Shown: in pieces, positions 1 to 11,266 of the stretch | Layout: each line of letters opens with the position of its first letter | Position numbering within the stretch: the stretch's first letter is position 1 | DNA from: Petrosia ficiformis | Taxonomy: Eukaryota > Porifera > Demospongiae > Haplosclerida > Petrosiidae | Length of the DNA stretch: 64,000 nucleotides | Direction: 5' to 3' | Assembly (NCBI GenBank): GCA_947044365.1 | Contig: OX345636.1 | Coordinates: 24,089,466 to 24,153,465, forward strand | Notes under the pieces: model-generated | Seen by the model: only the letters and a program-made list of their open reading frames with translations | The model's database searches: none | Told to the model about the DNA's origin: nothing | Program-made: the position numbers and the translations under genes

Positions 1-1696
1 TATTATAACACTCTAATTATATAAGCACACACATTCAACTACATAATTATTATACAATTATATAAAATATCATAATTTGATAATAATTCTCTTGTCCGAT
101 ACAAAGTACTATGATGATGTTTTTTCTTAGGGTATGATTTGGGATGACAATGATACTACAAAAGAAGATATTTCTAGTTCCCCTCCCCCCAAAATGCCTG
201 CTTTTATTCAAGCTGTACTACTATTTCTTATGTTGTGGCAAATGTCATTTGGAGTTTCTGATATTGGTTTAGGTGTATTGATTTTATTTATGCACCAACT
301 AAATAAATTTATTTAGAGTGTTTGCAAATTATCAAAGACTGTACATACAACAAGCTCGACAGAATATGTTGAGAGATTCACTTGATTTCAACGCTATGTA
401 GTTTGTCCTAAGTGTCATGCACTTAATGAATGTGTAGAAAGAAAATGAAGGAAATGCCAATATAGAATCTTTCCAAATCACCCATTTCAATTTTTTAGGA
501 AGCCATGTCATTTTATTCTTCTAAATGTAGTAAATAGTAGAAATAATTCTGAGAGCTTCAAACTAGTGATGGTGTACTGTTACCAAAGTTTGAAGAGTGC
601 TGTGCAGTGTCTGATTAGTTGGCCTGGTTTCTTATACTAATGTGAGAACTTTGGAGGGATTGCACTTCCCATATGTCTGATGACACTTTTGGAGATAGCT
701 ATGATTGTAATGGAAGGAGTTTATTTACATATAATGGCAAACCATTCCTTGCAGATCCATTCACATGGTGTGTAAAACTAAATGTTGACTTGTTTCAGCC
801 TTTTACCCACGTGTGACTGTTGGTGCAATATACCTAGTTATACAAAATGTACTTAGAATGAAAGGAATAGATGGGTGAAATATGAGTTTATTATTTCAAG
901 TCCAAAAGAACCTTCTCTTCATATTAACTCTAGAAAAGTCTTTTTAGTGGAAGAACTGAGCTCTTTTTGAAGGGGAGTTCGTCTATTATCTCCTAAGTAT
1001 GGTTCTGTAGTGGTAAAAATTGCATTAACTTGTGTAGCATGTGATTTACCAGCTACAAGAAAGGTGTGTGGTTTTATGAGTCATAATGCTACTAAAGAAC
1101 GTTCAAGGTGTTTCAAAACATTTGAATTTGCACAAAAACCAGACTACTCTGGTTTTGACACCAGCACACTGTTAAAAAGGCGGTGTTAAAACTACACCTA
1201 TTTCAGGTGTTATGTCACTGTCCACTCAATAACTCTCAACATTTGAGTTTAATTAGCACCTTAAACTAAGTGTTAACATTACTCCCTCTGCAGGTGTCAT
1301 TATTACGTTAATGGTGATAAAACACCACCTTCTTAGTGTTTTATATACACACAGACTTTGTTTAAAATAGCACTTTAAAAATTATAATATAATATAACAG
1401 TAAATAAATAAACTTAATATCTGTGGAGAGTTTTAGTTCTTCTGTTTGTCAATAGCACCAACTTCAAGATGAGGAAATTTTACTAAATACAATGGATGTT
1501 GGACATGGTAAGATGCTTTAAACTTTTAAACAGCATGGCATGGTAATATACATTAGCTATATAAATTATTATTCTGTTGTCTGTAGGAGAAAATATTTTG
1601 ATATCCAATTCAAACTTGCAAAGTTTGTGTCAACTACAACTATATATAGGTATGTGATTTTTAACCTCTCCCTCAAGGCAGAGGTTTACTGTACTT

Positions 1697-1699
<3 letters not shown>

Positions 1700-1752
<53 letters not shown>
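1700..1752. repeat. (GT)n microsatellite
   Basis: About 26 uninterrupted GT dinucleotides inside the CACTG-ended element. The apparent poly-(Val/Cys) reading frame here is a by-product of the repeat. Confidence 0.98.
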
Positions 1753-1753
<1 letters not shown>

Positions 1754-1859
1754 ACGAAGGTTCTGCACCTCAAGTGCATTCATTTCAACAGCAGAGATAA
1801 ATGTTTACTTTTGTTTTTTCATTTACCAGCATCTTTATGATTATTTCTTCTTTTATATA

Positions 1860-2188
1860 GAGTTAATTGGGTGAAACTAAATGGAGTTTATTTTAAAAAA
1901 GGTGCTGTTGTTATCACAGCAATAGAGAATGAGTGTAGCGATAGTCCCAAATTTGCTGAAGTAATGGAGATCTATTTATTAGCTAATGAAGTTCTTTTAG
2001 GCGTTCAGTTTTTTGAAGTAATAAGATGGAATAATCATTTTCATTCGTGGGAGGTTAAAGCGACCAATTTCCTGGACGTTGTTACATTCCAGTCTCTTGG
2101 AAGTCATCAAGTATTAAACAGTAGACCTGCACTACACTCTATGGGAATTATAAAATTTATAACTCTCAAGTTTGCAGTTTCTAGTTGA
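1860..2188 (+). pseudogene. Tnp2 C-terminal exon inside the CACTG element
   Basis: An open exon follows a pyrimidine-rich acceptor (cttttatatag) and reads to a stop at 2188. Its pattern (VKLNGVYFKKGAVVI..FAEVMEIYLL..VQFFEVI..HFHSWEV) matches the C-terminal domain pattern I know from Tnp2-like transposases: a short substrate-like line, then an 'I..I' strand, then a 'H..AY' ending. A diverged counterpart is at 6172-6385 in the next CACTG element. No upstream transposase exons are left in this element, so it cannot encode an active protein. Confidence 0.55.
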
Positions 2189-2249
2189 CAATTAATTCTA
2201 TATTGTGTTCAATGACATCATTGTTGTTTGTAATCACTAATCTCTGAAA

Positions 2250-2320
2250 TGGTGTGGTGGTAGAGTGGTTAAAGTATTTGTCTTATACTGTAGTGATCCT
2301 GGTTCGAATCCCATGTAGCT
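2250..2320 (+). other. tRNA-like segment (possible SINE head or tRNA relic)
   Basis: The segment contains an A-box-like TGGTAGAGTGG near 2258 and a B-box matching the consensus, GGTTCGAATCC, at 2301. The spacing is that of a class I tRNA, and the sequence is followed by a T-run. The acceptor stem does not pair convincingly, so a working tRNA is unlikely. It lies inside the CACTG-ended transposon, close to its right end. Confidence 0.5.
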
Positions 2321-2337
2321 TCTTTTTTTTATGTCAA

Positions 2338-2500
2338 TTTATGTCAATTTTAGCACCAAGAGGTGCTGTTACTACTCTTGGTGGAATATTCGACTGCTTG
2401 AATGTAGGTATAACTTGTCAATTTAGCACCAAGAGGTGCTGTTACTACTCTTGGTGGGATATTTGACTATGTGAGTGTAGGTATTACTTGCATGGTTTGG
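2338..2500. repeat. Tandem subterminal repeat of the CACTG element
   Basis: Two near-identical ~75-bp units start at TTAGCACCAAGAGGTGCTG (about 2349 and 2423). Each also holds the inverted pair CACCAAGAG/CTCTTGGTG. Position and form fit subterminal transposase-binding arrays. Confidence 0.75.
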
Positions 2501-3426
2501 TGTGAATTTGGCACTTGAGGTGCTAAGTCTACCACCCATTTTTAACAGTGCATGTGGCTGAAAAGATCGATCAAGAACAGAGTAAGAAGCATGGTCTTGC
2601 GAATACAAAGGGAGAACAAACACATAGAAGGAGAGTTTGGTTTACAGTACTCCATACTGCTAGAGCTCCTTTATTTCAATGCAATTCATTTTGCAGTGAT
2701 TGCTCTTGGCATAGCCAAGTATGTTATGCATTATTGGATTAATGATTCAATTATATCAAAGATCAATTAGAGCCTATGGATAATTGTGTGTCAGAATTTC
2801 AGGTTCCTTGGAGTGTTGGAAGACTGGGTTTGCAGGATTTACAGCTGACCAGTGGAAAAATTGGACAGTTATTACTCTCCTTTAGTTCTTCGAGGAATTG
2901 TCCCAAATGAGCATTTGCAATATTGGCTTTTGTTTGTAAGTCATGTATTTACTCAGTAGCCATGCTTCATTGCGCTCTAATATTGTACATAGTCATGAAT
3001 ACCTCAAGCTGTTCTGTATTAATTTTCAAAGAGTGAATGGAAAGGAAAGTTGTACTCCAAACATGCACTTACACCATCACTTGAGTAAATGCTTATTCGA
3101 TTATGGGCCTGTGTATGGTTTTTGGTATTATGCATTTGAAAGATTCAATAGTACTTTACCCCCTTATGAAGAAGTACATTATCCATCAAGATGTTTGTGC
3201 TCAGCAATTCCCCAAAGAACACGAGACATTTTTTAAAGAAAATAGCAGTGGGTATTCTCTTTCTTTGTCTGCAGAAAGTTTGAAAGAATTGCAACAATTT
3301 TGGACTCCAGGCATGTTGTTTCTAACTACTAATGAAGAAATGTTTATTCCACCAGTGAAGGAAAAAGTATTTGATGTTATTGAAGTAGAAAATCTTCAGC
3401 AGCTGTATTTCAATCCTGTATCCTAA

Positions 3427-4302
3427 TAGAGCAATAAACCTTTCAGTCATTTTTATAAGTTTTGCTCTATAGCATCAATAGCTGGAGAGGTTTTTGGATC
3501 TGTAATATCTGCATATTGGCCTTCTACAGGAAATGCATTGTGCAACAGAGAATAATATTCAGAGATTAAGTTGAAAAAGCACTTAAATTTACATTTGCTT
3601 ATGTCCAATATAGCTTGAACACTGGGATTGGTTTGGTTCAAAATGTTTTGTATGGTATCCTACTTTTCATACCCCCATCACTAATGTCATTAAATTTAAT
3701 TCCTTCGTCACGATTATTGTCAAAGTGTGCACCTATTCAAGTACTTTTAGTGATGGTTTGTATCAAACTGTTTTTATCGCCGTTCTAATACAATCTTCAT
3801 TAACAGTGTAACATAAAGAAATCAATGGAAATCAACAACTAATAGACGTCGTTAGAAAAATGAAATATGTATAATTATGCAATAATAATTATGATTACAC
3901 TTAAAAAAACTAATTTATTATAAACACATGTACAATGCAGTTAATACAAATATTTTCTACAACATGACTATAGTTATTACACTTTTATCATTCTTAATCA
4001 CTGATAAAAAGCTTTACCATTTGTGTTGTGATCAATTTGACATTGCTTTTTTAAATATTATTGCCGATCTGCTGTTAGAATAATACAGCATCACGATAAT
4101 ATTTTCGGATTTTCTTGAGTTTCTGTGCACATTCCAACTCCTTCTCATGTGCACAGGATATTCAATTCTTTCAAACTGTCTTTGGTACATTCCAGCTTTA
4201 TCAGCTAGAACCTACTTCTTAAGTGACCAACTAGGTCGTCTCCGGTTAAACATTTCCTTCATCGAACCCATAAAGATTGAAACCTGGTTATTCCAAACTC
4301 CA
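3427..4302. other. No recognisable gene
   Basis: AT-rich sequence between the end of Tnp2 copy 1 and the next CACTG left end. The minus strand has short open stretches (for example 3453-3641 and about 4030-4290), the latter rich in Lys/Arg/Tyr. These may be relics of an accessory gene, but I recognise no family. Confidence 0.5.
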
Positions 4303-5384
4303 CTGTTAAAAATAAGGTGTTACTGTAACCCATTTAAGGGTGTTATTTCGCATGTTTAAATATCACTCCTTTGGGGTGTTTTGTGCAACACCCGTAAGTA
4401 GTTATGATAACCCTCCACAGGTGTTCTAGCAACTCCCTCAGAAGGTGTGCCTCTAAGTGTAATGAAGCCCCTAAGATGTTAAATCAGACCCCATGCAATT
4501 TAAGTTAATTTGGACCAGATATAATTATTATTTTTATTAATAATGATCATAAAATAATTATGTACATGTATATTACAGCCTATATGAATATATTACATTT
4601 TGTAATTCTTTGTTAAAATTAATAATACAGTAATATACTCTGTTTTTTTTTGTTTATTCTATACATTAATGATTTTTTTTCTTATAACTTATCTAAAGAG
4701 CTGCTGAGTTGCAAAACACTATTGGGAATATGTTGGCTGTCTTTGATTCCAAGTATCATGTTCTGTGTGAAGAGAAGTACACTTTTCAGTGATGGGGATA
4801 TTCAATGTTAAAAGTGAAGTAAGCAGATACCAGGCATTTTAAGATTGCGAGGACATATGGCGGACTTTATAACGGGAATTCGTTCACATACAATTATCAT
4901 CTCGAATGAGATATCTCCAATCACAGCGGCTATATATGAGGCATTAATTGGGATACCAGCTACCATCCTATATCAAGGTGTGCCTGTTAATTTAGAAAAT
5001 TATATTGAAAACATTTAAATAACATCCAAACGTTGAACAATTTTTATCTTTCCTTTTGTTTGAAAGAAGTACAGATATCAACTCGTATTTATGCAAATAT
5101 TCTAGTTTAGATTCTATTATGTGGAAAGCAATGATGATATCGTGTATGAGATAAATAATAATTGAACATTCCCATGTTCTCACAAAATGTAGTTAATTCT
5201 TGAGCTTGCATTTTTAAAAGGTCTCATATGGCTATTCAGCTGTCACCTTCCTTGACCTTTGGAAGTAAGGTTATGCAATTTTTCTCAGCCTCTTCTTTAT
5301 GAAAGTTAGTGATTTCTTCTAACTCTCGCTCAAGCTACGTATATGTTGTTAGAAAAATTAAACAGAACTACTTGCCGAAATGAT

Positions 5385-5580
5385 GACCTCTTGTAAGATT
5401 TTGGACGATGCGTTTTGAAGGGAAACATTGTTACCTAAAAACGCTAGCACAGAGTATAGGAAACTTTATCAATGTTGCCTGGACATTGGTGAACTGCCAT
5501 CAGCAATGGCAGTGTGATAAATGGCTTGACTCTCGTCCCCTCGGACAAGAACTGCCTGAAATTGGTCCAGGTTAGCAGTT
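5385..5580 (+). pseudogene. Tnp2-like internal exon (MRFE.KH motif)
   Basis: Translation gives FWTMRFEGKHCYLKTLA followed by NFINVAWTLVNCHQQW and ends PEIGPG at a GT donor (gtccag|gttagc). The W-T-M-R-F-E-x-K-H block and the following 'N..N...TLA.RHQ' line are the conserved late segment of Tnp2-like transposases in animals. This subfamily is different from the protein at 37495-40645, which lacks the block. Upstream exons are not readable, so this is a fragment. Confidence 0.65.
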
Positions 5581-5822
5581 CACTGTGTTTATGATTTCGT
5601 TTCATTGTATACTAGGTGAATGTGTTGTTGGTGAGGATGTTCTAAGTGAATTTTGTTTGCTGACTACTGAATTTTACATGTAAGTTAACATGCAGCTTTT
5701 CTTTGAAACACTAACCCAGTATCAACTATAAGCAACCACAAAATCAGATTCATTATTTTCACTGTCTTAGACATACATGTACGTAATTAAGATGTTTTAA
5801 GATTTAGAGATACTATTATTAT

Positions 5823-6118
5823 TAGGGCTGGAAATCAGCTGAGATTCTGAATTCGATTATCACTAACTTCAAATCGATTAATTATCGATTAAAATCAGCA
5901 GAAGTAATTAGGCCAATTAAGTCAATTAATGCAGTAATGCAGGAAACTCCACCCAATTTGAATATCAACAAGACTTCCCATCACTTTCCATATTGTACAT
6001 TATATGCTGTTGCATGCTTGAAAAGTATGTCTTCTGGAATAATTAACATAATCGATATCACAGACTTGTAATTGATAATCAACAAACTTTTCAAAATCGA
6101 TAAATTGTCCCAGCCCTA
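5823..6118. mobile_element. hAT-type MITE with 8-bp target duplication
   Basis: The termini TAGGGCTGGAAAT and TTGTCCCAGCCCTA are inverted repeats. The 8-bp direct repeat ATTATTAT flanks the element exactly (5815-5822 and 6119-6126). The interior is AT-rich, with several ATCGAT/AATCGATTA motifs and no coding capacity. Terminal sequence and 8-bp duplication are those of hAT non-autonomous elements. Confidence 0.85.
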
Positions 6119-6171
6119 ATTATTATGTATCTTTCTCACTCAATACATTTCATAGTTTTATGTTTTTCTTG

Positions 6172-6385
6172 TAGTGCCAAGTGGGCCTCAGTAGATGGTA
6201 TTCTGTACAATCCTCAAGGTGCTGTTATCCTGGATGTTGTCAATGATTATCCTGTCTTTACGAGTATCAATGCTCTTTATATTGTTGACTGTGAGGGGTT
6301 TTTGAATGTACAAGTCATGTCCACAATTTCTTTTTCTGAACATTACTTCGCATATGTTATAAAATATACAAGTTTGTATCAGTGA
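6172..6385 (+). pseudogene. Tnp2 C-terminal exon, second copy
   Basis: The exon follows the acceptor ttttcttgtag and reads WASVDGILYNPQGAVILDV, then NDYPVF, then LNVQVMS...HYFAYVI before a stop at 6385. This is the typical Tnp2 C-terminal domain line and a diverged relative of 1860-2188. The MITE at 5823-6118 sits in the preceding intron. Confidence 0.55.
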
Positions 6386-7167
6386 AACAGTTATACACTC
6401 CATTTGTCATTTATATTCATCATTTAATTATTGACAACATACCTAATATGGTTGTCATACCAAAGTTTCATATTTGAAAGTCCCTTCAAATTTGAATGTC
6501 CCTTCAAATTTGAATATGGGTTGTGAGTATGGTAGTACTCTCTATGTAGGGATGGCCCAGTAAACAAAATGGCCGCCCATGCATTTTAATTGCAAGTGGT
6601 AAGCTGAAATCTCTGCTAATAAATACAGATAAGTTAAAATATAGATATAACTTATAATACTGAGTAATTTTATGACTAAAAATACCTTTTAGATGTCCAG
6701 AGATCTTCGTTAGTGTAGAGAGCCGGCGAGTAGCAAAACTGGCAAAATCTTCATATTATTATTCCTCTTTTTCATAAAAATAGATTTCTACGTTTCTGGA
6801 GCTGTTAAAGTAGTTGTAGCAGGGAAACAAACTTTGTACTGTTCTGTTTTTTTTTTTTACCTAGAGAATGAACTTTCAGCCACTACAGCAACCTACTTAT
6901 GATAGGACGCCATTTTTAATAGATCACACCCTTTAAAACACACCCATTAATTTTAAGACGTGTACAAATAGTATAACTGAATATGCTTCTGTACTGCATG
7001 TCATCACTTCCACAAATAGCCAAATTTGTAAACCCAAAATGATATTGAACTGTCCATGTACCAATCATTAGTATAAGTTAATGTGTTAGTTGATCACTCT
7101 GAAATTTCATCACAATTGTGCCAATAATTCATTGTATATGAATGTAATGACTTTTTAATTGTAATCA
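6386..7167. other. No gene seen
   Basis: AT-rich sequence with a small direct repeat (CCCTTCAAATTTGAAT near 6481-6515) and no supported reading frame. The gypsy LTR starts at 7168. Confidence 0.6.
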
Positions 7168-7350
7168 TGTATTGTGTATTGTTACTGAGTTGTGATTTAT
7201 GTAACCTGTGTTTAATTAATGTTCTGTAAATGTTAAGACTGTCGTCTACTGTTAAGGGCTGTTTCACTATATAAGAACTCACTTTTATAGTTGTCATTTG
7301 ATCATTGATTTTGTTGTAATTTCATATTTTATGAAACTCAAAATATAACA
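7168..7350 (+). repeat. 5' LTR of the gypsy element
   Basis: Starts TGTATTGTG and ends AATATAACA (TG...CA). It contains a TATA box (CTATATAAG, about 7267). Its first ~35 bp and last ~80 bp recur near 10900-10988. A PBS-like TGGCGACGAGG lies a few bases beyond its end (7355), as in many animal gypsy elements. Confidence 0.8.
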
Positions 7351-7382
7351 TTTCTGGCGACGAGGCTCATTTTGTTCATTTA

Positions 7383-8060
7383 ATGGCTCTATTCGGTACC
7401 ATTGGAGAGTTCTTTGAATCCAAGGAGAACTGGTCTCAGTATGCTGAACGATTCGAGCAGTTTTTAGCAGCCAATGACATTCAGGATAATAAGAAGAAAT
7501 CCATATTTCTTGCTACTATTGGACCAGTTGCTTATCGGACCTTAGCGAATTTATGTGCCCTGAGGAAATCTGCAGAAGAAGAGTATGCAACACTTCTTGA
7601 ACACATGTCAACCTACTATAACCCAAAGCCTCTTGTAACAATGCAACGTTATCGTTTCTACAGCAGATTTTTGTCAGCTGGATGAATCAGTTTCTGCTTT
7701 TGTTGCAGAACTAAAACATCTTGCTAAAGATTGTGATTTTGGAGCAGCTTTGGAGGATAATCTTAGAGATCGTTTGGTTTGCGGAATATCCGATCACTCA
7801 CTTCAGAAGAGTCTATTGTCAGAACAGAAGTTAACATTCAAAAGAGCATTTGAGATAGCCCATAGCCATGAATCTGCAGCCAAGGATATGGCTATGTTAC
7901 AAGCATCTAGTTCTCAGGACGTTCATAAACTGAAAAACTCACCATCTCTGTTATAGTTGCGGTCAATTGAGTCATCGCCGGGACCAGTGCAAGTTTAGAA
8001 ACAGTACTTGTTTTTATTGTGGTAAACGTGGACATATACAAACTGTTTGTCGTTCTCGCA
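7383..8060 (+). pseudogene. gag: Gypsy Gag (capsid-like region and two zinc knuckles)
   Basis: The gene starts at an ATG 32 bp past the LTR. A helical capsid-like region (WSQYAERFEQFLAAN..., then a 'DELVRDRLVCGI'-type line near 7750) is followed by two CCHC knuckles: [14 protein letters not shown] (about 7945) and [14 protein letters not shown] (about 8014). A frameshift near 7680 and another near 7950 separate the pieces. Gag would package the element RNA. Confidence 0.8.
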
Positions 8061-8229
8061 AGTCATCGAATCCGCCATTGTCATCTGCATCACCGTCTCC
8101 ACTTCGTTCGAAATCATATTCAACTTCCTCGTCAACTTCCTCGTCATATACTCCACGTCATTGTTCATCGCATCCATCTCGTAAACATTGGAATGACACT
8201 GAAGAAAAGTCAGACAAAAACAGATGAGT

Positions 8230-8590
8230 ATACCTTGTTTAATGTTACTTCTAACTCTCAGCCTCCCTTGTATGTCAACTTGTCAGTCAATAATGTTCCT
8301 CTCGCTATGGAAGTGGACACTGGTGCCGCATTCTCAGTCATCTCCAAACAGACTCATGACAAATTTGTTTGCATCATATCCACTGCAAGAGACAACTGTC
8401 AGACTTAAAGACATACTCGGGTGAATTTCTAATTATGTATGGAGAGTTTGCTCCGTCCATCCAGTATCAGGATCAGAAAACAAAGTTACCTTTGGTGGTG
8501 GCAGGAAAGGAGGGACCCAGTTTACTTGGTCGCAACTGGTTACGCTCGATCGTCTCGATTGGAATTCACTGTTTCACCTCGCCGATCATC
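8230..8590 (+). pseudogene. Gypsy aspartic protease
   Basis: VDTGAAFSVIS near 8310 is the DTG active-site line of a retropepsin, and LLGRNWL near 8527 is its conserved C-terminal line. A frameshift lies between them near 8400. Confidence 0.8.
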
Positions 8591-8599
8591 AACTGGACA

Positions 8600-9425
8600 A
8601 TCTACTCGTGAAATACTCTTCCGTGTTTAATGAGGGACTTGGAACTTTGAAAGGATACAAAGCTAAGCTATATATCGAGGAAGGCCAGCCAATTTTCTGT
8701 AAAGCCCGCCCTGTACCCTATGCCCTTCGGGCTCAAGTAGAATCTGAATTGGAAAGGCTAGTACACTGCAACATCATAGAGCCAATATCATTCTCTGATT
8801 GGGCTGCCCCTATAGTGCCAGTTATGAAACCTGACAAGTCGATCAACAATTAGAACTAGAGGAAGAGTCGAAACAATATACTGTAATCAATACGCACTGC
8901 GGTCTATTTCGTTTCAACCGTCTGCCAATCAGAATATCGTCTGCCCCCGGAATTTTTCAACGTACCATGGAAAACTTACATGGAATTCCCCGTGTAATAG
9001 TATACCTCGATGATATCCTTGTCTCGGGAGTCTCTAAAGAAGACCATCTACATAATTTCTCTCTCGTGCTGGAGAGATTATTTTCTGCTGGACTTCTCTT
9101 GAAGAAGGACAAGTGCAAGTTCTGTGTTGACAGCATATCATACCTTGGACACAAAATCGACTGTGAAGGACTACACCCCTTGCCTGATAAAGTTAATGGA
9201 ATTACAAGAGCCTCAACTCCCAAATCAGTTACAGAATTAAAGGCTTTCCTGGGTCTGAATTATTATGCCAAATTCATCCCAAACTTGGCAACTGTGTTGT
9301 CTCCATTATATCAACTAGTAAGTCAGTCTGTACCTTGGTCTTGGACTTGTGAGAGAGATGCTGCCTTCAAGAAAGCAAAATTATTGTTAACCTCTGATTA
9401 TGTACTCGTTCATTTTGATCCTACG
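8600..9425 (+). pseudogene. Gypsy reverse transcriptase, palm partly deleted
   Basis: The N-terminal fingers (KARPVPYALRAQVESELERL) end at 8852. The sequence then jumps to QQLELEEESKQY, so roughly 35-45 residues, including the first catalytic Asp of the palm, are missing. The second catalytic motif, YLDDILVSG, is present near 9001. The connection region (KAFLGLNYYAKFIP) follows. Without the first Asp the enzyme would be dead. Confidence 0.85.
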
Positions 9426-9772
9426 GATTGGGTGCAGTCTTGTCTCCTGATGGATCTGAACGTCCTATTGCATTTACTTCCCGAACTCTATCAACAGCTG
9501 AACGTAAATACAGTCAGATTGAGAAGGAGACACTGGCTTGTGTTTACGGTATCAAGAAATTCCATTCCTACATTTATGGTCGTCGTTTTCATATCGTTAC
9601 CGATCATAAACCACTACTATCATTACTTCATCAACACCATGCCATTCCTACCACGACCTCCAATCGAATTCGGAGATGGGCCCTGACAATGTCCATGTAT
9701 GATTACAACCAAAGAGATCCAATCCTGTCGAAGGTATTTCATTTTGTTATGTCAGGTTGGCCACTTGAATAG
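9425..9772 (+). pseudogene. Gypsy RNase H
   Basis: GAVLSPDGSERPIAFTSRTL, then SQIEKETLACVYGIKKFHSY, then VTDHKPLLSL are the RNase H lines that follow RT in Ty3/gypsy. The frame differs from RT by a shift near 9425. Confidence 0.85.
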
Positions 9773-9849
9773 ATTCATCTAACAATGAAATTCGTCCATA
9801 TTTTTTTCGCAGATTAGAACTATCTACTCAGGATGGGGTGTTACTGTGG

Positions 9850-10730
9850 GGTAACAGAGTAGTCATCCCACCAAGGTCGAGATGCTATATTGATGGAATT
9901 ACATACATGCCATCCCGGAATTGCTTGTATGAAGACATTAGCCCGAATGTTCTTATGGTGGCCCAACCTTGACTCGGATATTGAGACAATTGTCAAAGAT
10001 TGTTCTCAATGTCAATCCAATCGTTCCATGCCCACTGCTATACCAATCAAGCCTTGGAAATGGCCATCGACACCTTGGTCAAGAATTCATCTAGACTTTG
10101 CTGGACCATTTCTAGGTCACATGTTCCTGATAATTATCGATGCCTATTCTTCTACCTTCCATAATTGTCACTGATAACGCCCGTAACTTTACCAGTACTG
10201 AATTTGAATCATTCCTAAGCCGAAATGGTATTAAACATTTGTCATCACCAGCGTATCATCCATCATCAAATGGCCTCGCTGAAAGAGCAGTACTGTCATT
10301 TAAACAGTCACTACTAAAACTAACAACTGGTTCAATTGAGGAGAAAGTATCTCATGTTCTGTTTTATAGTCATATAACCCCAAATAGTGTCACGGGATTC
10401 TCACCTGATGAATTACTTCAAAATCGATTTTGAAGACTTCGTTCACGTTTAGATTTGATGAAACCTGACTTCAATGCTCGTATGATCCACCAACAGTTTA
10501 AGCAACAATATTATGCCAATTTACATTCCAAACATTGTGGATTTAAAGACGGAGATCCTGTGTACATTGGTAACTTTGGTCCAGGAACTAAATGGATCCC
10601 TGGTCAAGTATTATCATCAGATGGGAGTGTTTCTTTCAATGTCAGTCTCCAAGGAGGAAAGACAGTCAGACGTCATACAGATCACATACGCACTAGAACT
10701 GAACAGCAGATCTGTGTCCCAATATTAGAT
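9850..10730 (+). pseudogene. Gypsy integrase, core partly deleted
   Basis: The HHCC zinc segment (HTCHPG...CSQCQSNR) and the first core Asp (IHLDFAGPF, about 10090) are readable. A gap after DAYSS removes about 30 residues, then the second Asp (VTDNARNF, about 10167) and the Glu (NGLAERAV) follow. The C-terminal tail (KWIPGQVLSSDG...RRHTDHIR) is the usual gypsy integrase end. Frameshifts make it inactive. Confidence 0.85.
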
Positions 10731-10899
10731 GAAAGAAATCAAGACACTACAGACGAGACACCATTGGTTGACCCTCAGTCCTCAGTTAATCAGCCGTCTC
10801 TCGAACCATCCGATTCGTCACCTTCAGTCAATTCACCACCCGATACATCATCAGATCAGTCATCTTCAACAGAACTAACTACCCAACGTTATCCCATCA

Positions 10900-10988
10900 T
10901 GTATTGTGTATTTGTATTGTTACTGAGTTGTGATTTATTACTCACTTTTATACTTGTCATTTGATCATTGATTTTGTTGTAATTTCAT
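10900..10988 (+). repeat. Truncated 3' LTR
   Basis: Repeats the start (TGTATTGTGTAT...GTTACTGAGTTGTGATTTAT) and the end region (ACTCACTTTTAT..TTGTCATTTGATCATTG) of the 5' LTR. About 90 bp from the middle, including the TATA box, is absent, and the last ~20 bp is lost. Confidence 0.75.
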
Positions 10989-10989
10989 A

Positions 10990-11266
10990 TTAACGAAAAT
11001 AACAAATAATGAAAGGGTACATAGGGATATATATTATTATACTGAGTCATTTAAAAATAGAATAGAAACATGTTCAAAAAGAGAATGTAGGACTTGTAAT
11101 AACAAATAATTATAATATTGCAGTAAATTTTGAGTACTGTCTCTTTTGGACACCATTCCTGCAGAAAATATCAAATACTGTAAATGAAACAGAATAGTCA
11201 TCACGTATTTGATCAAAAATTAACCTGAATTCTTTAAAAATAGAATCAAAACATTTAAAACGAGCG
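10990..11266. other. No recognisable gene
   Basis: AT-rich. The motif TTTAAAAATAGAAT(C/A)(G/A)AAACAT occurs twice (about 11050 and 11232), suggesting a decayed tandem duplication. No open frame is supported. Confidence 0.4.

Larger units (their letters stand above)
1167..2550. mobile_element. CACTG-ended element nested in Tnp2 copy 1
   Basis: The left end CACTGTTAAAAAGGCGGTG and the right end CACCCATTTTTAACAGTG are inverted repeats. The element sits exactly where homology of the surrounding Tnp2 pseudogene to its intact relative is broken. Both flanks carry CA next to the element, so only a 2-bp target duplication can be argued. The subterminal regions are full of GGTGTT/AACACC motifs, as in CACTA-type elements. 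The interior holds one Tnp2 C-terminal exon, a GT microsatellite and a tRNA-like segment, so it looks like an internally deleted CACTA relative. A second left end of the same type is at 4303. Confidence 0.7.
120..3426 (+). pseudogene. Decayed Tnp2-type CACTA transposase, copy 1
   Basis: Conceptual translation follows, piece by piece, the intact Tnp2-like transposase at 37495-40645. The N-terminal hydrophobic block lies at 134-316 behind a good splice acceptor (ttttcttag). A CDLPA-type motif with a following Cys pair (CDLPATRKV, then RCFKTF) is near 1030-1120. The block YSILLELLYF is near 2645, FTADQWKNWT near 2836, and TPNMHLHHHLSKC..FDYGP near 3058-3110, with a tail ending at 3426. Frames change many times and stops are frequent, so the gene is dead. 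The coding sequence is interrupted at 1166/2551 by another element, after DYSGFD on the left, and homology resumes on the right. Known of the family: Tnp2 proteins cut and paste CACTA/EnSpm elements. Neither terminus of this copy was found. Confidence 0.75.
4303..6385 (+). mobile_element. Second CACTG-ended element, left end and Tnp2 remains
   Basis: The left terminus CACTGTTAAAAATAAGGTG at 4303 matches the termini of the element at 1167-2550 and is followed by the same GGTGTT-type subterminal motifs for about 150 bp. No matching right terminus (TTTTTAACAGTG) was found before the gypsy LTR at 7168, so the end given is only the last recognisable coding remnant. Two Tnp2-related exons lie within (5385-5580 and 6172-6385), and a hAT MITE has inserted at 5823. 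Confidence 0.55.
7168..10990 (+). mobile_element. Decayed Ty3/gypsy LTR retrotransposon
   Basis: The order is LTR, PBS, gag with two zinc knuckles, aspartic protease, RT, RNase H, integrase, shortened 3' LTR: the Ty3/gypsy order. Reading frames are broken at several points and there are at least two short in-phase losses (in RT and in integrase), so the copy cannot move by itself. No clear polypurine tract precedes the 3' LTR, and no target-site duplication could be seen. Confidence 0.9.

Noticed and set aside
1540..1800. 86-codon ORF with a Val/Cys repeat
   Set aside because: It is the (GT)n microsatellite read in frame; flanks have no protein-like conservation.
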